Below, piece by piece: positions 8,554 to 16,071 of a stretch of DNA of 64,000 bases. Numbering within the stretch: the first letter of the stretch is position 1; the number at the start of each line of letters is the position of its first letter. The stretch is from Streptomyces cyaneofuscatus (GTDB taxonomy: Bacteria > Actinomycetota > Actinomycetes > Streptomycetales > Streptomycetaceae). The stretch is from contig NZ_JOEM01000001.1 in assembly GCF_000718135.1 (NCBI RefSeq), positions 434,001 through 498,000 on the forward strand, in the 5' to 3' direction. The notes beneath the pieces were generated by a model. That model did not search any database, had not been told where the DNA came from, and saw only the letters and a list, made by a program, of their open reading frames with translations. Made by a program: the position numbers and the translations under genes.

Positions 8554-8839
8554 CTCCTCGGGCCACGGGGTCCGTACGCCACGCAAAGAATCCCCCGGCC
8601 GTTCGTAGGGAGTCCACAAAGAAACGCCGTGAGGCGTTGACCTTCAGGACAGAGACCTGCACCACACCGGGTAGTTACTGTGCGGTTGTAGAACCCGGCG
8701 TACCGTGGTGCCACAAGGGATTTCCCTACTGAGGCAAGCCTCGAATCACACTCCGTGTGGGCAAGCTCACCATTGGGGACGGGTCGTAGCGCCGTGTCGG
8801 TAGTCCCTAAACTCAGCTTGTTTCCAGGAGGGAGTCATC

Positions 8840-10594
8840 GTGCGCAAGGTGCTCATCGCCAACCGTGGCGAAATCGCTGTCCGCGTTGCTCGGGCGTGCC
8901 GGGACGCGGGGATCGCGAGTGTCGCGGTCTACGCCGATCCGGACCGGGACGCGTTGCACGTCCGGGCCGCCGACGAGGCGTTCGCGTTGGGCGGTGACAC
9001 CCCGGCAGCCAGCTATCTGGACATGGCCAAGGTGCTCCAGGCCGCCGCGGACTCCGGCGCGGACGCCATCCACCCCGGCTACGGGTTCCTGTCGGAGAAC
9101 GCCGAGTTCGCCCAGGCCGTCCTGGACGCCGGACTCACCTGGATCGGCCCGCCGCCGCAGGCCATCCGCGACCTGGGTGACAAGGTCGCCGCCCGCCACA
9201 TCGCACAGCGCGCCGGCGCCCCGCTGGTGGCCGGCACCCCCGACCCGGTCGCCGGTTCGGCGGAGGTCGTCGCGTTCGCCGAGGCCAACGGGCTCCCCAT
9301 CGCGATCAAGGCCGCCTTCGGTGGTGGCGGGCGCGGGCTGAAGGTGGCCCGCACGCTGGAGGAGATCCCGGAGCTGTACGACTCCGCCGTCCGCGAGGCC
9401 GTCGCCGCGTTCGGGCGGGGCGAGTGCTTCGTCGAGCGCTACCTGGACAAGCCGCGCCACGTGGAGACCCAGTGCCTGGCCGACCAGCACGGCAACGTGG
9501 TCGTCGTCTCCACCCGTGACTGCTCGCTCCAGCGCCGCCACCAGAAGCTGGTGGAGGAGGCCCCGGCCCCCTTCCTCTCCGAGGCGCAGAACGCGGAGCT
9601 GTACGCGGCGTCCAAGGCGATCCTGAAGGAAGCCGGATACGTCGGCGCGGGCACGGTCGAGTTCCTCGTCGGGGCCGACGGGACGATCTCGTTCCTGGAG
9701 GTCAACACCCGCCTCCAGGTCGAGCACCCCGTCACCGAAGAGGTCACCGGCATCGACCTCGTACGCGAGATGTTCCGCATCGCCGACGGCGAGGAGCTCG
9801 GTTACGGCGACCCGGCCGTGCGCGGGCACTCCTTCGAGTTCCGCATCAACGGCGAGGACCCCGGCCGCGGCTTCCTCCCCGCCCCCGGCACGGTGACGAC
9901 GTTCGCGCCGCCGACCGGCCCCGGTGTCCGCCTGGACGCGGGCGTCGAGTCCGGCTCCGTGATCGGCCCGGCCTGGGACTCCCTCCTGGCCAAGCTGATC
10001 GTCACCGGCGCCACCCGCGAGCAGGCCCTCCAGCGCGCCGCGCGTGCGCTGGCCGAGTTCCAGGTCGAGGGCATGGCCACCGCCATCCCCTTCCACCGCG
10101 CCGTCGTCGCCGACCCCGCCTTCACCGCGGACCCGTTCACCATCCACACCCGCTGGATCGAGACGGAGTTCGTCAACGAGATCAAGCCGTTCGCCGCCCC
10201 GGCGGAGTCGCACGCGGAGGACGAGGCCGGTCGCGAGACCGTGGTCGTCGAGGTCGGCGGCAAGCGCCTGGAGGTCTCGCTGCCCTCCTCGCTGGGCATG
10301 AGCCTGGCCCGTACGGGCCTCGCGGCCGGCGCCAAGCCGAAGCGCCGCGCGGCGAAGAAGGCCGGCTCCGCGGCCTCCGGCGACTCCCTCGCCTCCCCGA
10401 TGCAGGGCACGATCGTCAAGGTCGCGGTCGAGGAGGGCCAGGAGGTCAAGGAAGGCGACCTCGTCGTCGTCCTGGAGGCCATGAAGATGGAGCAGCCTCT
10501 CAACGCCCACCGCTCCGGCACGGTCAAGGGGCTCACGGCGGAGGTCGGCGGTTCCGTCTCCTCCGGCGCCCTGATCTGCGAGATCAAGGACTGA
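8840..10594 (+). CDS. accA2: acyl-CoA carboxylase alpha subunit (biotin carboxylase + biotin carrier)
   Basis: ATP-dependent biotin carboxylase fused to a biotin carrier domain, 584 residues. Order: N-terminal biotin carboxylase domain ([13 protein letters not shown]...), ATP-grasp region with [12 protein letters not shown], the catalytic segment [16 protein letters not shown]-terminal biotin carboxylase domain to about 450, an Ala/Lys-rich linker, and a lipoyl-like carrier with EAMKMEQPL. Biotin is expected on K549. GTG 8840 follows GGAGGGAG. The length matches the Streptomyces AccA1/AccA2 type (about 590). A TAAACT-like -10 lies at 8808-8813 in the 286-bp upstream gap. It works with the beta and epsilon subunits encoded at 4657-6490 and is biotinylated by BirA. 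Confidence 0.93.
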   Translation: MRKVLIANRGEIAVRVARACRDAGIASVAVYADPDRDALHVRAADEAFALGGDTPAASYLDMAKVLQAAADSGADAIHPGYGFLSENAEFAQAVLDAGLTWIGPPPQAIRDLGDKVAARHIAQRAGAPLVAGTPDPVAGSAEVVAFAEANGLPIAIKAAFGGGGRGLKVARTLEEIPELYDSAVREAVAAFGRGECFVERYLDKPRHVETQCLADQHGNVVVVSTRDCSLQRRHQKLVEEAPAPFLSEAQNAELYAASKAILKEAGYVGAGTVEFLVGADGTISFLEVNTRLQVEHPVTEEVTGIDLVREMFRIADGEELGYGDPAVRGHSFEFRINGEDPGRGFLPAPGTVTTFAPPTGPGVRLDAGVESGSVIGPAWDSLLAKLIVTGATREQALQRAARALAEFQVEGMATAIPFHRAVVADPAFTADPFTIHTRWIETEFVNEIKPFAAPAESHAEDEAGRETVVVEVGGKRLEVSLPSSLGMSLARTGLAAGAKPKRRAAKKAGSAASGDSLASPMQGTIVKVAVEEGQEVKEGDLVVVLEAMKMEQPLNAHRSGTVKGLTAEVGGSVSSGALICEIKD

Positions 10595-10624
10595 CGGCTC
10601 GGGGTCCGTACGGATTCGTACGGA

Positions 10625-10663
10625 GGGGCCCGGCCGGCGTCGTCAAAGACGCGGCCGGGCCCC
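10625..10663 (+). terminator. terminator of the carboxylase alpha gene
   Basis: A GC-rich stem beginning GGGGCCCGGCCG pairs with CGGCCGGGCCCC, and an inner CGTC/GACG pairing lies around a short A-rich loop. It is 31 bp after the stop codon. There is no U-tract, as is common in Streptomyces. Confidence 0.75.
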
Positions 10664-10723
10664 TTCGCGTGCAGTGGCATCCTGGATCCCGACAGCCCTA
10701 TAGACCGAGGGAGGGCGGGAGCC

Positions 10724-11320
10724 ATGGCAGGGCCGATCTCGATGGAGCCGGGCACGGCACGGCCGCCGGAGCGGCCGATGCGCGCGGACGCCCGCCGCAA
10801 CCACGAACGGCTGGTCGGCGTGGCCCGTACGGCCTTCGCCGAACACGGCACGGATGCCTCGCTGGAGGACATCGCGCGGCAGGCGGGCGTGGGCATCGGC
10901 ACTCTGTACCGCCACTTCCCCCACCGGCACGCCCTGATGAACGCGGTCTTCCAGGACGCCCTGCGCTCCCTCCTGGACCGCTCCCGCGAGCTGGCGGGCG
11001 CCGAGGCTCCGTGCCGGGCGCTGGTGGACTGGCTGGGGGCGATCGTCGCTCACGCGGGTGAGTACCGCGGGCTGGCCCGCGCGCTCATGTCGGCCTCGCA
11101 GGACGAGACTTCGGCGCTCGCCCAGTGCCATCTGCCGTTGCGGGAGGCGGGGGCGGGGCTGTTGCGGCGGGCGCAAGAGAGCGGGTCGGTGCGGGCGGAT
11201 GTCTCGATCGACGATCTGCTGCAGCTGACGAACGCGATCGCGCTGGCGGCGGAGCAGTCGGCGGATGATCCGGAGCTGGCGGGGCGGTTGCTGCGGCTGA
11301 CGTTGCGGGGGTTGAAGTAG
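10724..11320 (+). CDS. TetR-family transcriptional regulator
   Basis: It has 198 residues. The N-terminal helix-turn-helix DASLEDIARQAGVGIGTLYRHF sits at about 45-66, preceded by the usual RNHERLVGVARTAFAEHG helix. The C-terminal all-helical domain is of the type found in SbtR-like TetR regulators and probably binds a small ligand. ATG 10724 has GGAGGGCGGGAG upstream. It stands alone: a terminator precedes it and an intergenic repeat follows. The target is unknown; the carboxylase alpha gene next door is one candidate. Confidence 0.85.
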   Translation: MAGPISMEPGTARPPERPMRADARRNHERLVGVARTAFAEHGTDASLEDIARQAGVGIGTLYRHFPHRHALMNAVFQDALRSLLDRSRELAGAEAPCRALVDWLGAIVAHAGEYRGLARALMSASQDETSALAQCHLPLREAGAGLLRRAQESGSVRADVSIDDLLQLTNAIALAAEQSADDPELAGRLLRLTLRGLK

Positions 11321-11424
11321 GGGGTGCGGTCGGTGGGCGGCCGCGGGTAGGTGGGCCGCTGCGCGGGGCCTCCCCCCGCCCCGCCCCTTCCCGAAACCGG
11401 GGCTCCGCCCCGGACCCCTTTCGT

Positions 11425-11497
11425 CCTCAAGCGCCGGACGGGCTGAGGTTTCGGGGCTCCGCCCCGGACCCCGCTCCTCAAACGCCGGAGGGGCTGA
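11425..11497. repeat. two copies of a dispersed GC-rich intergenic element
   Basis: Core CCTCAA.CGCCGGA.GGGCTGA occurs at 11425-11446 and 11476-11497. Each is preceded by GGGGCTCCGCCCCGGACCCC. A third copy, in opposite orientation, lies at 15901. The pair sits between convergent genes (tetR and deoR), where such elements commonly fall in Streptomyces. It may act as a transcription-end hairpin. Confidence 0.75.
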
Positions 11498-11547
11498 CAG
11501 GCGCGGAGCGGGGGTTCGGGGGCAGCGCCCCCGACAGGGGCCCGGGC

Positions 11548-12519
11548 CTACCGCCGCCGCAGGTCCGCCACCCGGGCCCGCTCGCCCGACGACGATGCCT
11601 GGTCGGACAGGGACGACGCGCTGCGCAGTTGCGGTCCCAGGCCTCCGGCCCGGCCCGTCGTCGTCCGGCGCTGGCCCGGGAGCGGCATGTCGCGGCGGGG
11701 GCGGCGGTCCCCGGGGGGTGCCTCGCCCGTCTCCGCGTCCGGGCCCGCCACCGTGACCTCCACGCCCTGGTCCGCCAGCGCTTGGAGCTCCGCGGCCGCG
11801 CGCTCGTCGTGGAGCGGGGGCTCGTCCGTCACCAGGCGGGTGATCAGTTCCGTGGGCACCGTCTGGAACATCGTGTCGGCGCCCAGCTTCGTGTGGTCCG
11901 CCAGGACGACCACCTCCGCGGCGGCCTGCACGAGGGCCCGGTCCACGCTGGCCGAGAGCATGTTGGAGGTGGACAGGCCACGCTCCGCCGTGAGGCCGCT
12001 CCCGGAGAGGAAGGCCCGGGAGACCCGCAGCCCTTGGAGGGACTGCTCGGCCCCGCTGCCCACCAGCGCGTAGTTGCTGCCGCGCAGGGTGCCGCCGGTC
12101 ATGACGACCTCCACCCGGTTGGCATGGGCCAACGCCTGGGCGACCAGCAGCGAGTTGGTGACGACGGTCAGGCCGGGGACCCGCGCGAGCCGGCGGGCCA
12201 GCTCCTGCGTGGTCGTACCGGCGCCGACCACGATGGCCTCGCCCTCACCGACCAGCGAGGCCGCCAGGTCGGCGATGGCCGTCTTCTCCGCGGTGGAGAG
12301 ATGGGATTTCTGCGGAAAGCCGGACTCCCGCGTAAAACCGCCCGGCAAGACCGCACCGCCGTGCCGGCGGTCGAGGAGTCCTTCTGCCTCCAGTGCCCGC
12401 ACGTCCCGCCGTACGGTCACTTCGGAGGTCTGGACGACGCGGGCGAGCTCACGGAGCGATACCGCCCCGTTGGCACGCACCATTTCGAGGATCAACTGAC
12501 GACGTTCTGCAGCGAACAC
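11548..12519 (-). CDS. DeoR-family transcriptional regulator
   Basis: It has 323 residues. The N-terminal DeoR helix-turn-helix (RRQLILEMVRANGAVSL through VTVRRDVRALEAEGLL, about 6-50) is followed by the ribose-phosphate-isomerase-like sensor domain with GAGTTTQELARRL and TNSLLVAQAL, which in this family binds a phosphorylated sugar. The C-terminal 70 residues are a Pro/Arg-rich, probably disordered tail beyond the usual 250-260 length. The gene lies next to nucleoside and deoxyribose catabolic genes, so it is one candidate for the regulator of the CTACGCGCGTAG sites. Its own promoter region lacks that motif. Confidence 0.88.
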   Translation of the reverse strand: MFAAERRQLILEMVRANGAVSLRELARVVQTSEVTVRRDVRALEAEGLLDRRHGGAVLPGGFTRESGFPQKSHLSTAEKTAIADLAASLVGEGEAIVVGAGTTTQELARRLARVPGLTVVTNSLLVAQALAHANRVEVVMTGGTLRGSNYALVGSGAEQSLQGLRVSRAFLSGSGLTAERGLSTSNMLSASVDRALVQAAAEVVVLADHTKLGADTMFQTVPTELITRLVTDEPPLHDERAAAELQALADQGVEVTVAGPDAETGEAPPGDRRPRRDMPLPGQRRTTTGRAGGLGPQLRSASSLSDQASSSGERARVADLRRR

Positions 12520-12674
12520 GAAACTGACAGTAACCTGGCCGCCGGTGAGTTTTCAGCAGTTTGCGCCGAATAACGGAAGTTGTACATCCGGCGGTCACCG
12601 AAGTGGTATAGGGGCTTTCGTTGTTGTCCGGGTGTGATCGCCGAGCGGTCAGCACCCTCGCCCGGACTGACAGG

Positions 12675-12708
12675 GGTTGCCGGGGAATGTCGGAATTCCC
12701 CGGCAACC
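12675..12708 (-). terminator. terminator downstream of lpdA
   Basis: Perfect 14-bp stem (GGTTGCCGGGGAAT / ATTCCCCGGCAACC) with a six-base loop, 31 bp past the lpdA stop on the minus strand. The rest of the gap up to the deoR start (12520-12674) holds no gene that I can support. Confidence 0.8.
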
Positions 12709-12738
12709 ACAAGGCCTACAGCGGGTCTTGACTTGGTG

Positions 12739-14178
12739 TCAGCCCTCGTCCGTCAGCTTGCGGGTGTGCAGCTGCCGGGCCACCTCTGCGATCGATCCGG
12801 ACAGCGACGGGTACACGGTGAACGCCTTTGCGATCTGTTCCACGGTCAGGTTGTTGTCGACCGCGAGCGAGATCGGGTGGATCAGTTCGCTGGCGCGCGG
12901 CGCGACGACGCAGCCGCCGACCACGATCCCCGTACCGGGACGGCAGAAGATCTTGACGAAGCCGTCGCGGATGCCCTGCATCTTGGCGCGCGGGTTGCGC
13001 AGCAGCGGCAGCTTCACCACCCGGGCGTCGATCTTGCCCGCGTCCACGTCCGCCTGGCTGTAGCCGACGGTGGCGATCTCCGGGTCGGTGAAGACGTTGG
13101 CGGAGACCGTCTTGAGGTTCAGCGGGGCGACCGCGTCGCCGAGGAAGTGGTACATCGCGATCCGGCCCTGCATCGCCGCCACCGAGGCCAGCGCGAAGAT
13201 CCCGGTGACGTCTCCGGCCGCGTAGACGCCGGGGGCGCTGGTGCGCGAGACCCGGTCGGTCAGGATGTGGCCGGAGTCCTTCAGCCGTACGCCGGCCTCC
13301 TCCAGGCCCATGCCCGCGGTGTTGGGGATCGCGCCGACCGCCATCAGGCAGTGCGAGCCGGTGATGACCCGGCCGTCGGCCAGCGTCACCTCGACCCGGT
13401 CGCCGACCCGCTTGGCCGACTGGGCGCGGGAGCGGGACATCACGTTCATGCCGCGGCGCCGGAAGACGTCCTCCAGCACGGCGGCGGCGTCCGGGTCCTC
13501 ACCCGGCAGCACCCGGTCGCGGGAGGAGACGAGGGTGACGCGGGAGCCGAGCGCCTGGTACGCCCCGGCGAACTCGGCGCCGGTGACACCGGAGCCGACC
13601 ACGATGAGCTCCTCGGGGAGTTCGTCGAGGTCGTAGACCTGGGTCCAGTTCAGGATGCGCTCGCCGTCCGGCTGCGCGTCCGGGATCTCGCGGGGGTGGC
13701 CGCCGGTCGCTATCAGCACGGCGTCGGCGCTGAGCCGCTCCTCGGTGCCGTCGGCGGCGGTGACGACGACCTGGCGGGAGCCGTCGGCCGCCTGGAGCCC
13801 GTCGAGCCGGCCGCGGCCGCGCATCACGCGGGCGCCGGCCCGGGTGACGGAGGCGGTGATGTCGTGGGACTGGGCGAGCGCCAGGCGCTTGACGCGGCGG
13901 TTGACCTTGCCCAGGTCGACCCCGACCACCCTCGCCGCGTGCTCCTTGTGCGGCGTGTCGTCGGCGACGATGATCCCCAGCTCCTCGTACGAGGAGTCGA
14001 AGGTCGTCATCACCTCGGCCGTCGCGATCAGGGTCTTCGATGGCACGCAGTCGGTGAGTACCGAGGCTCCGCCGAGGCCGTCGCAGTCGACGACGGTCAC
14101 CTCCGCGCCGAGCTGGGCGCCCACCAGAGCCGCCTCGTAGCCGCCGGGGCCGCCGCCGATGATCACGATCCGGGTCAC
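12739..14178 (-). CDS. lpdA: NAD(P)H-quinone dehydrogenase, LpdA type (pyridine nucleotide-disulfide oxidoreductase fold)
   Basis: FAD flavoprotein of 479 residues from GTG 14178, chosen because homologs begin VTRIVI.GGGPGGYEAAL; AGGCGG lies upstream. It has an FAD-binding GGGPGGYE motif, an NAD(P)H domain with VVGSGVTGAEFA, and the second FAD motif APGVYAAGDVTG. The redox-active pair of dihydrolipoamide dehydrogenases (CxxxxC) is missing: the segment reads GGASVLTDCVPSK, with only one Cys. The C-terminal His-Glu dyad is replaced too (TVYPSLSG). These changes match the LpdA group (e.g. M. tuberculosis Rv3303c), which reduces quinones and does not act on lipoamide. It should not be annotated as the E3 subunit. 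Confidence 0.88.
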   Translation of the reverse strand: MTRIVIIGGGPGGYEAALVGAQLGAEVTVVDCDGLGGASVLTDCVPSKTLIATAEVMTTFDSSYEELGIIVADDTPHKEHAARVVGVDLGKVNRRVKRLALAQSHDITASVTRAGARVMRGRGRLDGLQAADGSRQVVVTAADGTEERLSADAVLIATGGHPREIPDAQPDGERILNWTQVYDLDELPEELIVVGSGVTGAEFAGAYQALGSRVTLVSSRDRVLPGEDPDAAAVLEDVFRRRGMNVMSRSRAQSAKRVGDRVEVTLADGRVITGSHCLMAVGAIPNTAGMGLEEAGVRLKDSGHILTDRVSRTSAPGVYAAGDVTGIFALASVAAMQGRIAMYHFLGDAVAPLNLKTVSANVFTDPEIATVGYSQADVDAGKIDARVVKLPLLRNPRAKMQGIRDGFVKIFCRPGTGIVVGGCVVAPRASELIHPISLAVDNNLTVEQIAKAFTVYPSLSGSIAEVARQLHTRKLTDEG

Positions 14179-14501
14179 GAAAAGTCCGCCTCGCGTGGGT
14201 GTCATCCCCACGGCCGTCTGCCGCCCCGGCCGGGGGTCCGGGGGATCGCCCCGGGGGAATGCAGTACGTACTCCATTGTCCCGCACGCGCCAAGCGGATT
14301 CGCCCCGGGGCCCTCCATACGGGAGCCGGGGCTCCGGACGCACGGGAGCCAGGGCTCCGGGCGTACCGGCGCGGAGGCCGCCGCCGTACCGGAATCGCCC
14401 CACCCGCACACCTCTTCGAACCCCCGCCCGGCACTCCCCCGACCGGGGCCTTCGTCACAGGAACCGGCACTCCCGCGCCCCCCTCCCGTACCCTCGGACC
14501 C
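14179..14501. repeat. 323-bp non-coding gap with a 23-bp tandem repeat
   Basis: Divergent promoter region between lpdA and the gamma-glutamylcyclotransferase-like gene. Two 23-bp units lie at 14319-14341 and 14342-14364. Each contains a GGAGCC/GGCTCC inverted repeat, so RNA from either strand could form twin hairpins. A -10-like TACCCT at 14489-14494 ends seven bases before the ATG at 14502. No other gene is seen. Confidence 0.6.
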
Positions 14502-14939
14502 ATGTCGCTCTACGCCGCGTACGCCGGCAACCTCGACGCGCGGCTCATGACCCGCCGCGCCCCGCATTCCCCGATGCGCAGCACCGGCTGGCTCAACGGC
14601 TGGCGGCTGACCTTCGGCGGGGAGCAGATGGGCTGGGAGGGGTCGCTGGCCACCGTGGTGGAGGCGCCGCGCTCCCAGGTCTTCGTCGCGCTGTACGACC
14701 TGGCGCCGATGGACGAGGACTCCATGGACCGCTGGGAGGGCGTCGGGCTCGACATCTACCGGCGCATGCGCGTCCGTGTGCACACTCTGGACGGCGAGGA
14801 GCCGGCCTGGATGTACGTGCTGAACGGGTACGAGGGCGGCCTGCCCTCGGCGCGCTACCTCGGCGAGATCGCGGACGCCGCCGAATCCGCCGGCGCCCCG
14901 CACGACTACGTGATGGGCCTGCGCAAACGGCCCTGCTGA
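14502..14939 (+). CDS. gamma-glutamylcyclotransferase-like protein
   Basis: It has 145 residues with the AIG2/GGCT-type beta-barrel signature at the N terminus (YAAYAGNLD, in place of YxxYGSN). The segment WEGSLATVVEA may carry the acidic catalytic residue. C-terminal EPAWMYVLNGYEGGLPSARYL resembles the family end (Y.......PS..Y). Family members make 5-oxoproline from gamma-glutamyl peptides or act on related amines; the substrate is unknown here. The mRNA looks leaderless, with TACCCT seven bases before the ATG and no ribosome-binding site. Confidence 0.8.
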   Translation: MSLYAAYAGNLDARLMTRRAPHSPMRSTGWLNGWRLTFGGEQMGWEGSLATVVEAPRSQVFVALYDLAPMDEDSMDRWEGVGLDIYRRMRVRVHTLDGEEPAWMYVLNGYEGGLPSARYLGEIADAAESAGAPHDYVMGLRKRPC

Positions 14940-15007
14940 GCGGGGTGCGGCCGCCACTCTTCGTGCGAAGCCACAAAGCCAACCGGCGAGTCTTTGCACC
15001 GGTACAT

Positions 15008-15019
15008 CTACGCGCGTAG
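15008..15019 (+). promoter_or_regulatory. CTACGCGCGTAG operator at the purine nucleoside phosphorylase promoter
   Basis: Perfect 12-bp palindrome CTACGCGCGTAG. A -10-like TACGCT at 15032-15037 ends seven bases before the GTG at 15045, so the palindrome covers the -35 position. The same palindrome, exact or with one to two changes, occurs at five other nucleoside transcription units in this window. A repressor operator is inferred. Confidence 0.8.
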
Positions 15020-15044
15020 GCATTCAGCGGTTACGCTCTTCCGC

Positions 15045-15869
15045 GTGAACGCATCAGTTATTCCGGACAACATCCAGGGCGACCCGTACGCAGCCGCTGC
15101 CGGGGCCGCCGCCCGCCTGCGCGAGCTGACCGGCGCCGAGACCCACGACGTCGCCCTGGTCATGGGCTCCGGCTGGGCGCCCGCGGGCGAAGCACTCGGC
15201 GAGCCGGAAGCCGAGTTCCCCGTCACCGCGCTCCCCGGCTTCCCGGCGCCCGCGGTCGAGGGCCACGGCGGCACCATCCGCTCGTACAAGATCGGCGAGA
15301 AGCGCGCGCTGGTCTTCCTCGGCCGCACGCACTACTACGAGGGCCGCGGCGTCGCCGCCGTCGCCCACGGAGTCCGTACGGCGGTGGCCGCGGGCTGCAA
15401 GACGGTCGTCCTGACCAACGGCTGCGGCGGCCTGCGCGAGGGCATGCGCCCCGGACAGCCGGTGCTGATCAGCGACCACATCAACCTCACGGCGACCTCG
15501 CCGATCGTCGGCGCCAACTTCGTCGACCTGACCGACCTGTACTCGCCGCGCCTGCGCGCGCTGTGCAAGGAGATCGACGACACCCTCGAAGAGGGCGTGT
15601 ACGTCCAGTTCCCCGGCCCGCACTACGAGACCCCGGCCGAGATCAACATGGTCCGGGTCATGGGCGGCGACCTGGTCGGCATGTCCACCGTCCTGGAGGC
15701 CATCGCGGCCCGCGAGGCGGGCGCCGAGGTGCTCGGCCTCTCCCTGGTCACCAACCTGGCGGCGGGCCTCTCCGGCGAGCCCCTGAACCACGAGGAGGTC
15801 CTCCAGGCGGGCCGCGACTCGGCGACCCGGATGGGCGCGCTGCTGGCCCGGGTGCTGGACCGCATCTAG
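15045..15869 (+). CDS. purine-nucleoside phosphorylase (class II, trimeric type)
   Basis: Splits purine (deoxy)nucleosides with phosphate to base and (deoxy)ribose-1-phosphate. It has 274 residues from GTG 15045, which lies seven bases after a -10-like TACGCT (probably leaderless). Motifs of the PNP/MTAP family: GSGWAP phosphate loop, [19 protein letters not shown] with [19 protein letters not shown], and [17 protein letters not shown]. This is the trimeric class, not hexameric DeoD. The CTACGCGCGTAG operator lies just upstream. The next gene encodes a phosphomutase that could use its product. Confidence 0.92.
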   Translation: MNASVIPDNIQGDPYAAAAGAAARLRELTGAETHDVALVMGSGWAPAGEALGEPEAEFPVTALPGFPAPAVEGHGGTIRSYKIGEKRALVFLGRTHYYEGRGVAAVAHGVRTAVAAGCKTVVLTNGCGGLREGMRPGQPVLISDHINLTATSPIVGANFVDLTDLYSPRLRALCKEIDDTLEEGVYVQFPGPHYETPAEINMVRVMGGDLVGMSTVLEAIAAREAGAEVLGLSLVTNLAAGLSGEPLNHEEVLQAGRDSATRMGALLARVLDRI

Positions 15870-15900
15870 GCCTGCCGGCCGCGCCGGTCCGGCTTCCTTT

Positions 15901-15922
15901 TCAGCCCGTCCGGCGTTTGAGG
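15901..15922. repeat. dispersed intergenic element, inverted copy
   Basis: TCAGCCCGTCCGGCGTTTGA plus GG is the exact reverse complement of the core seen at 11425 (one-base difference). It is followed by the same flanking GGGGTCCGGGGCGGCGCCCC-type block. It starts 31 bp after the purine nucleoside phosphorylase stop. Confidence 0.8.
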
Positions 15923-16071
15923 ACCGGGGTCCGGGGCGGCGCCCCAGTTTCGGGAAGGGGCGGGGAGGGGAACAGCCCGCGCAGCGCCCACCCCCGCCCG
16001 CCGCACCGCCCCACCCGGCCCCACCGGACACCCCGCACCACCCCACCCGCACACCCCGAAAGGCGGACCCC

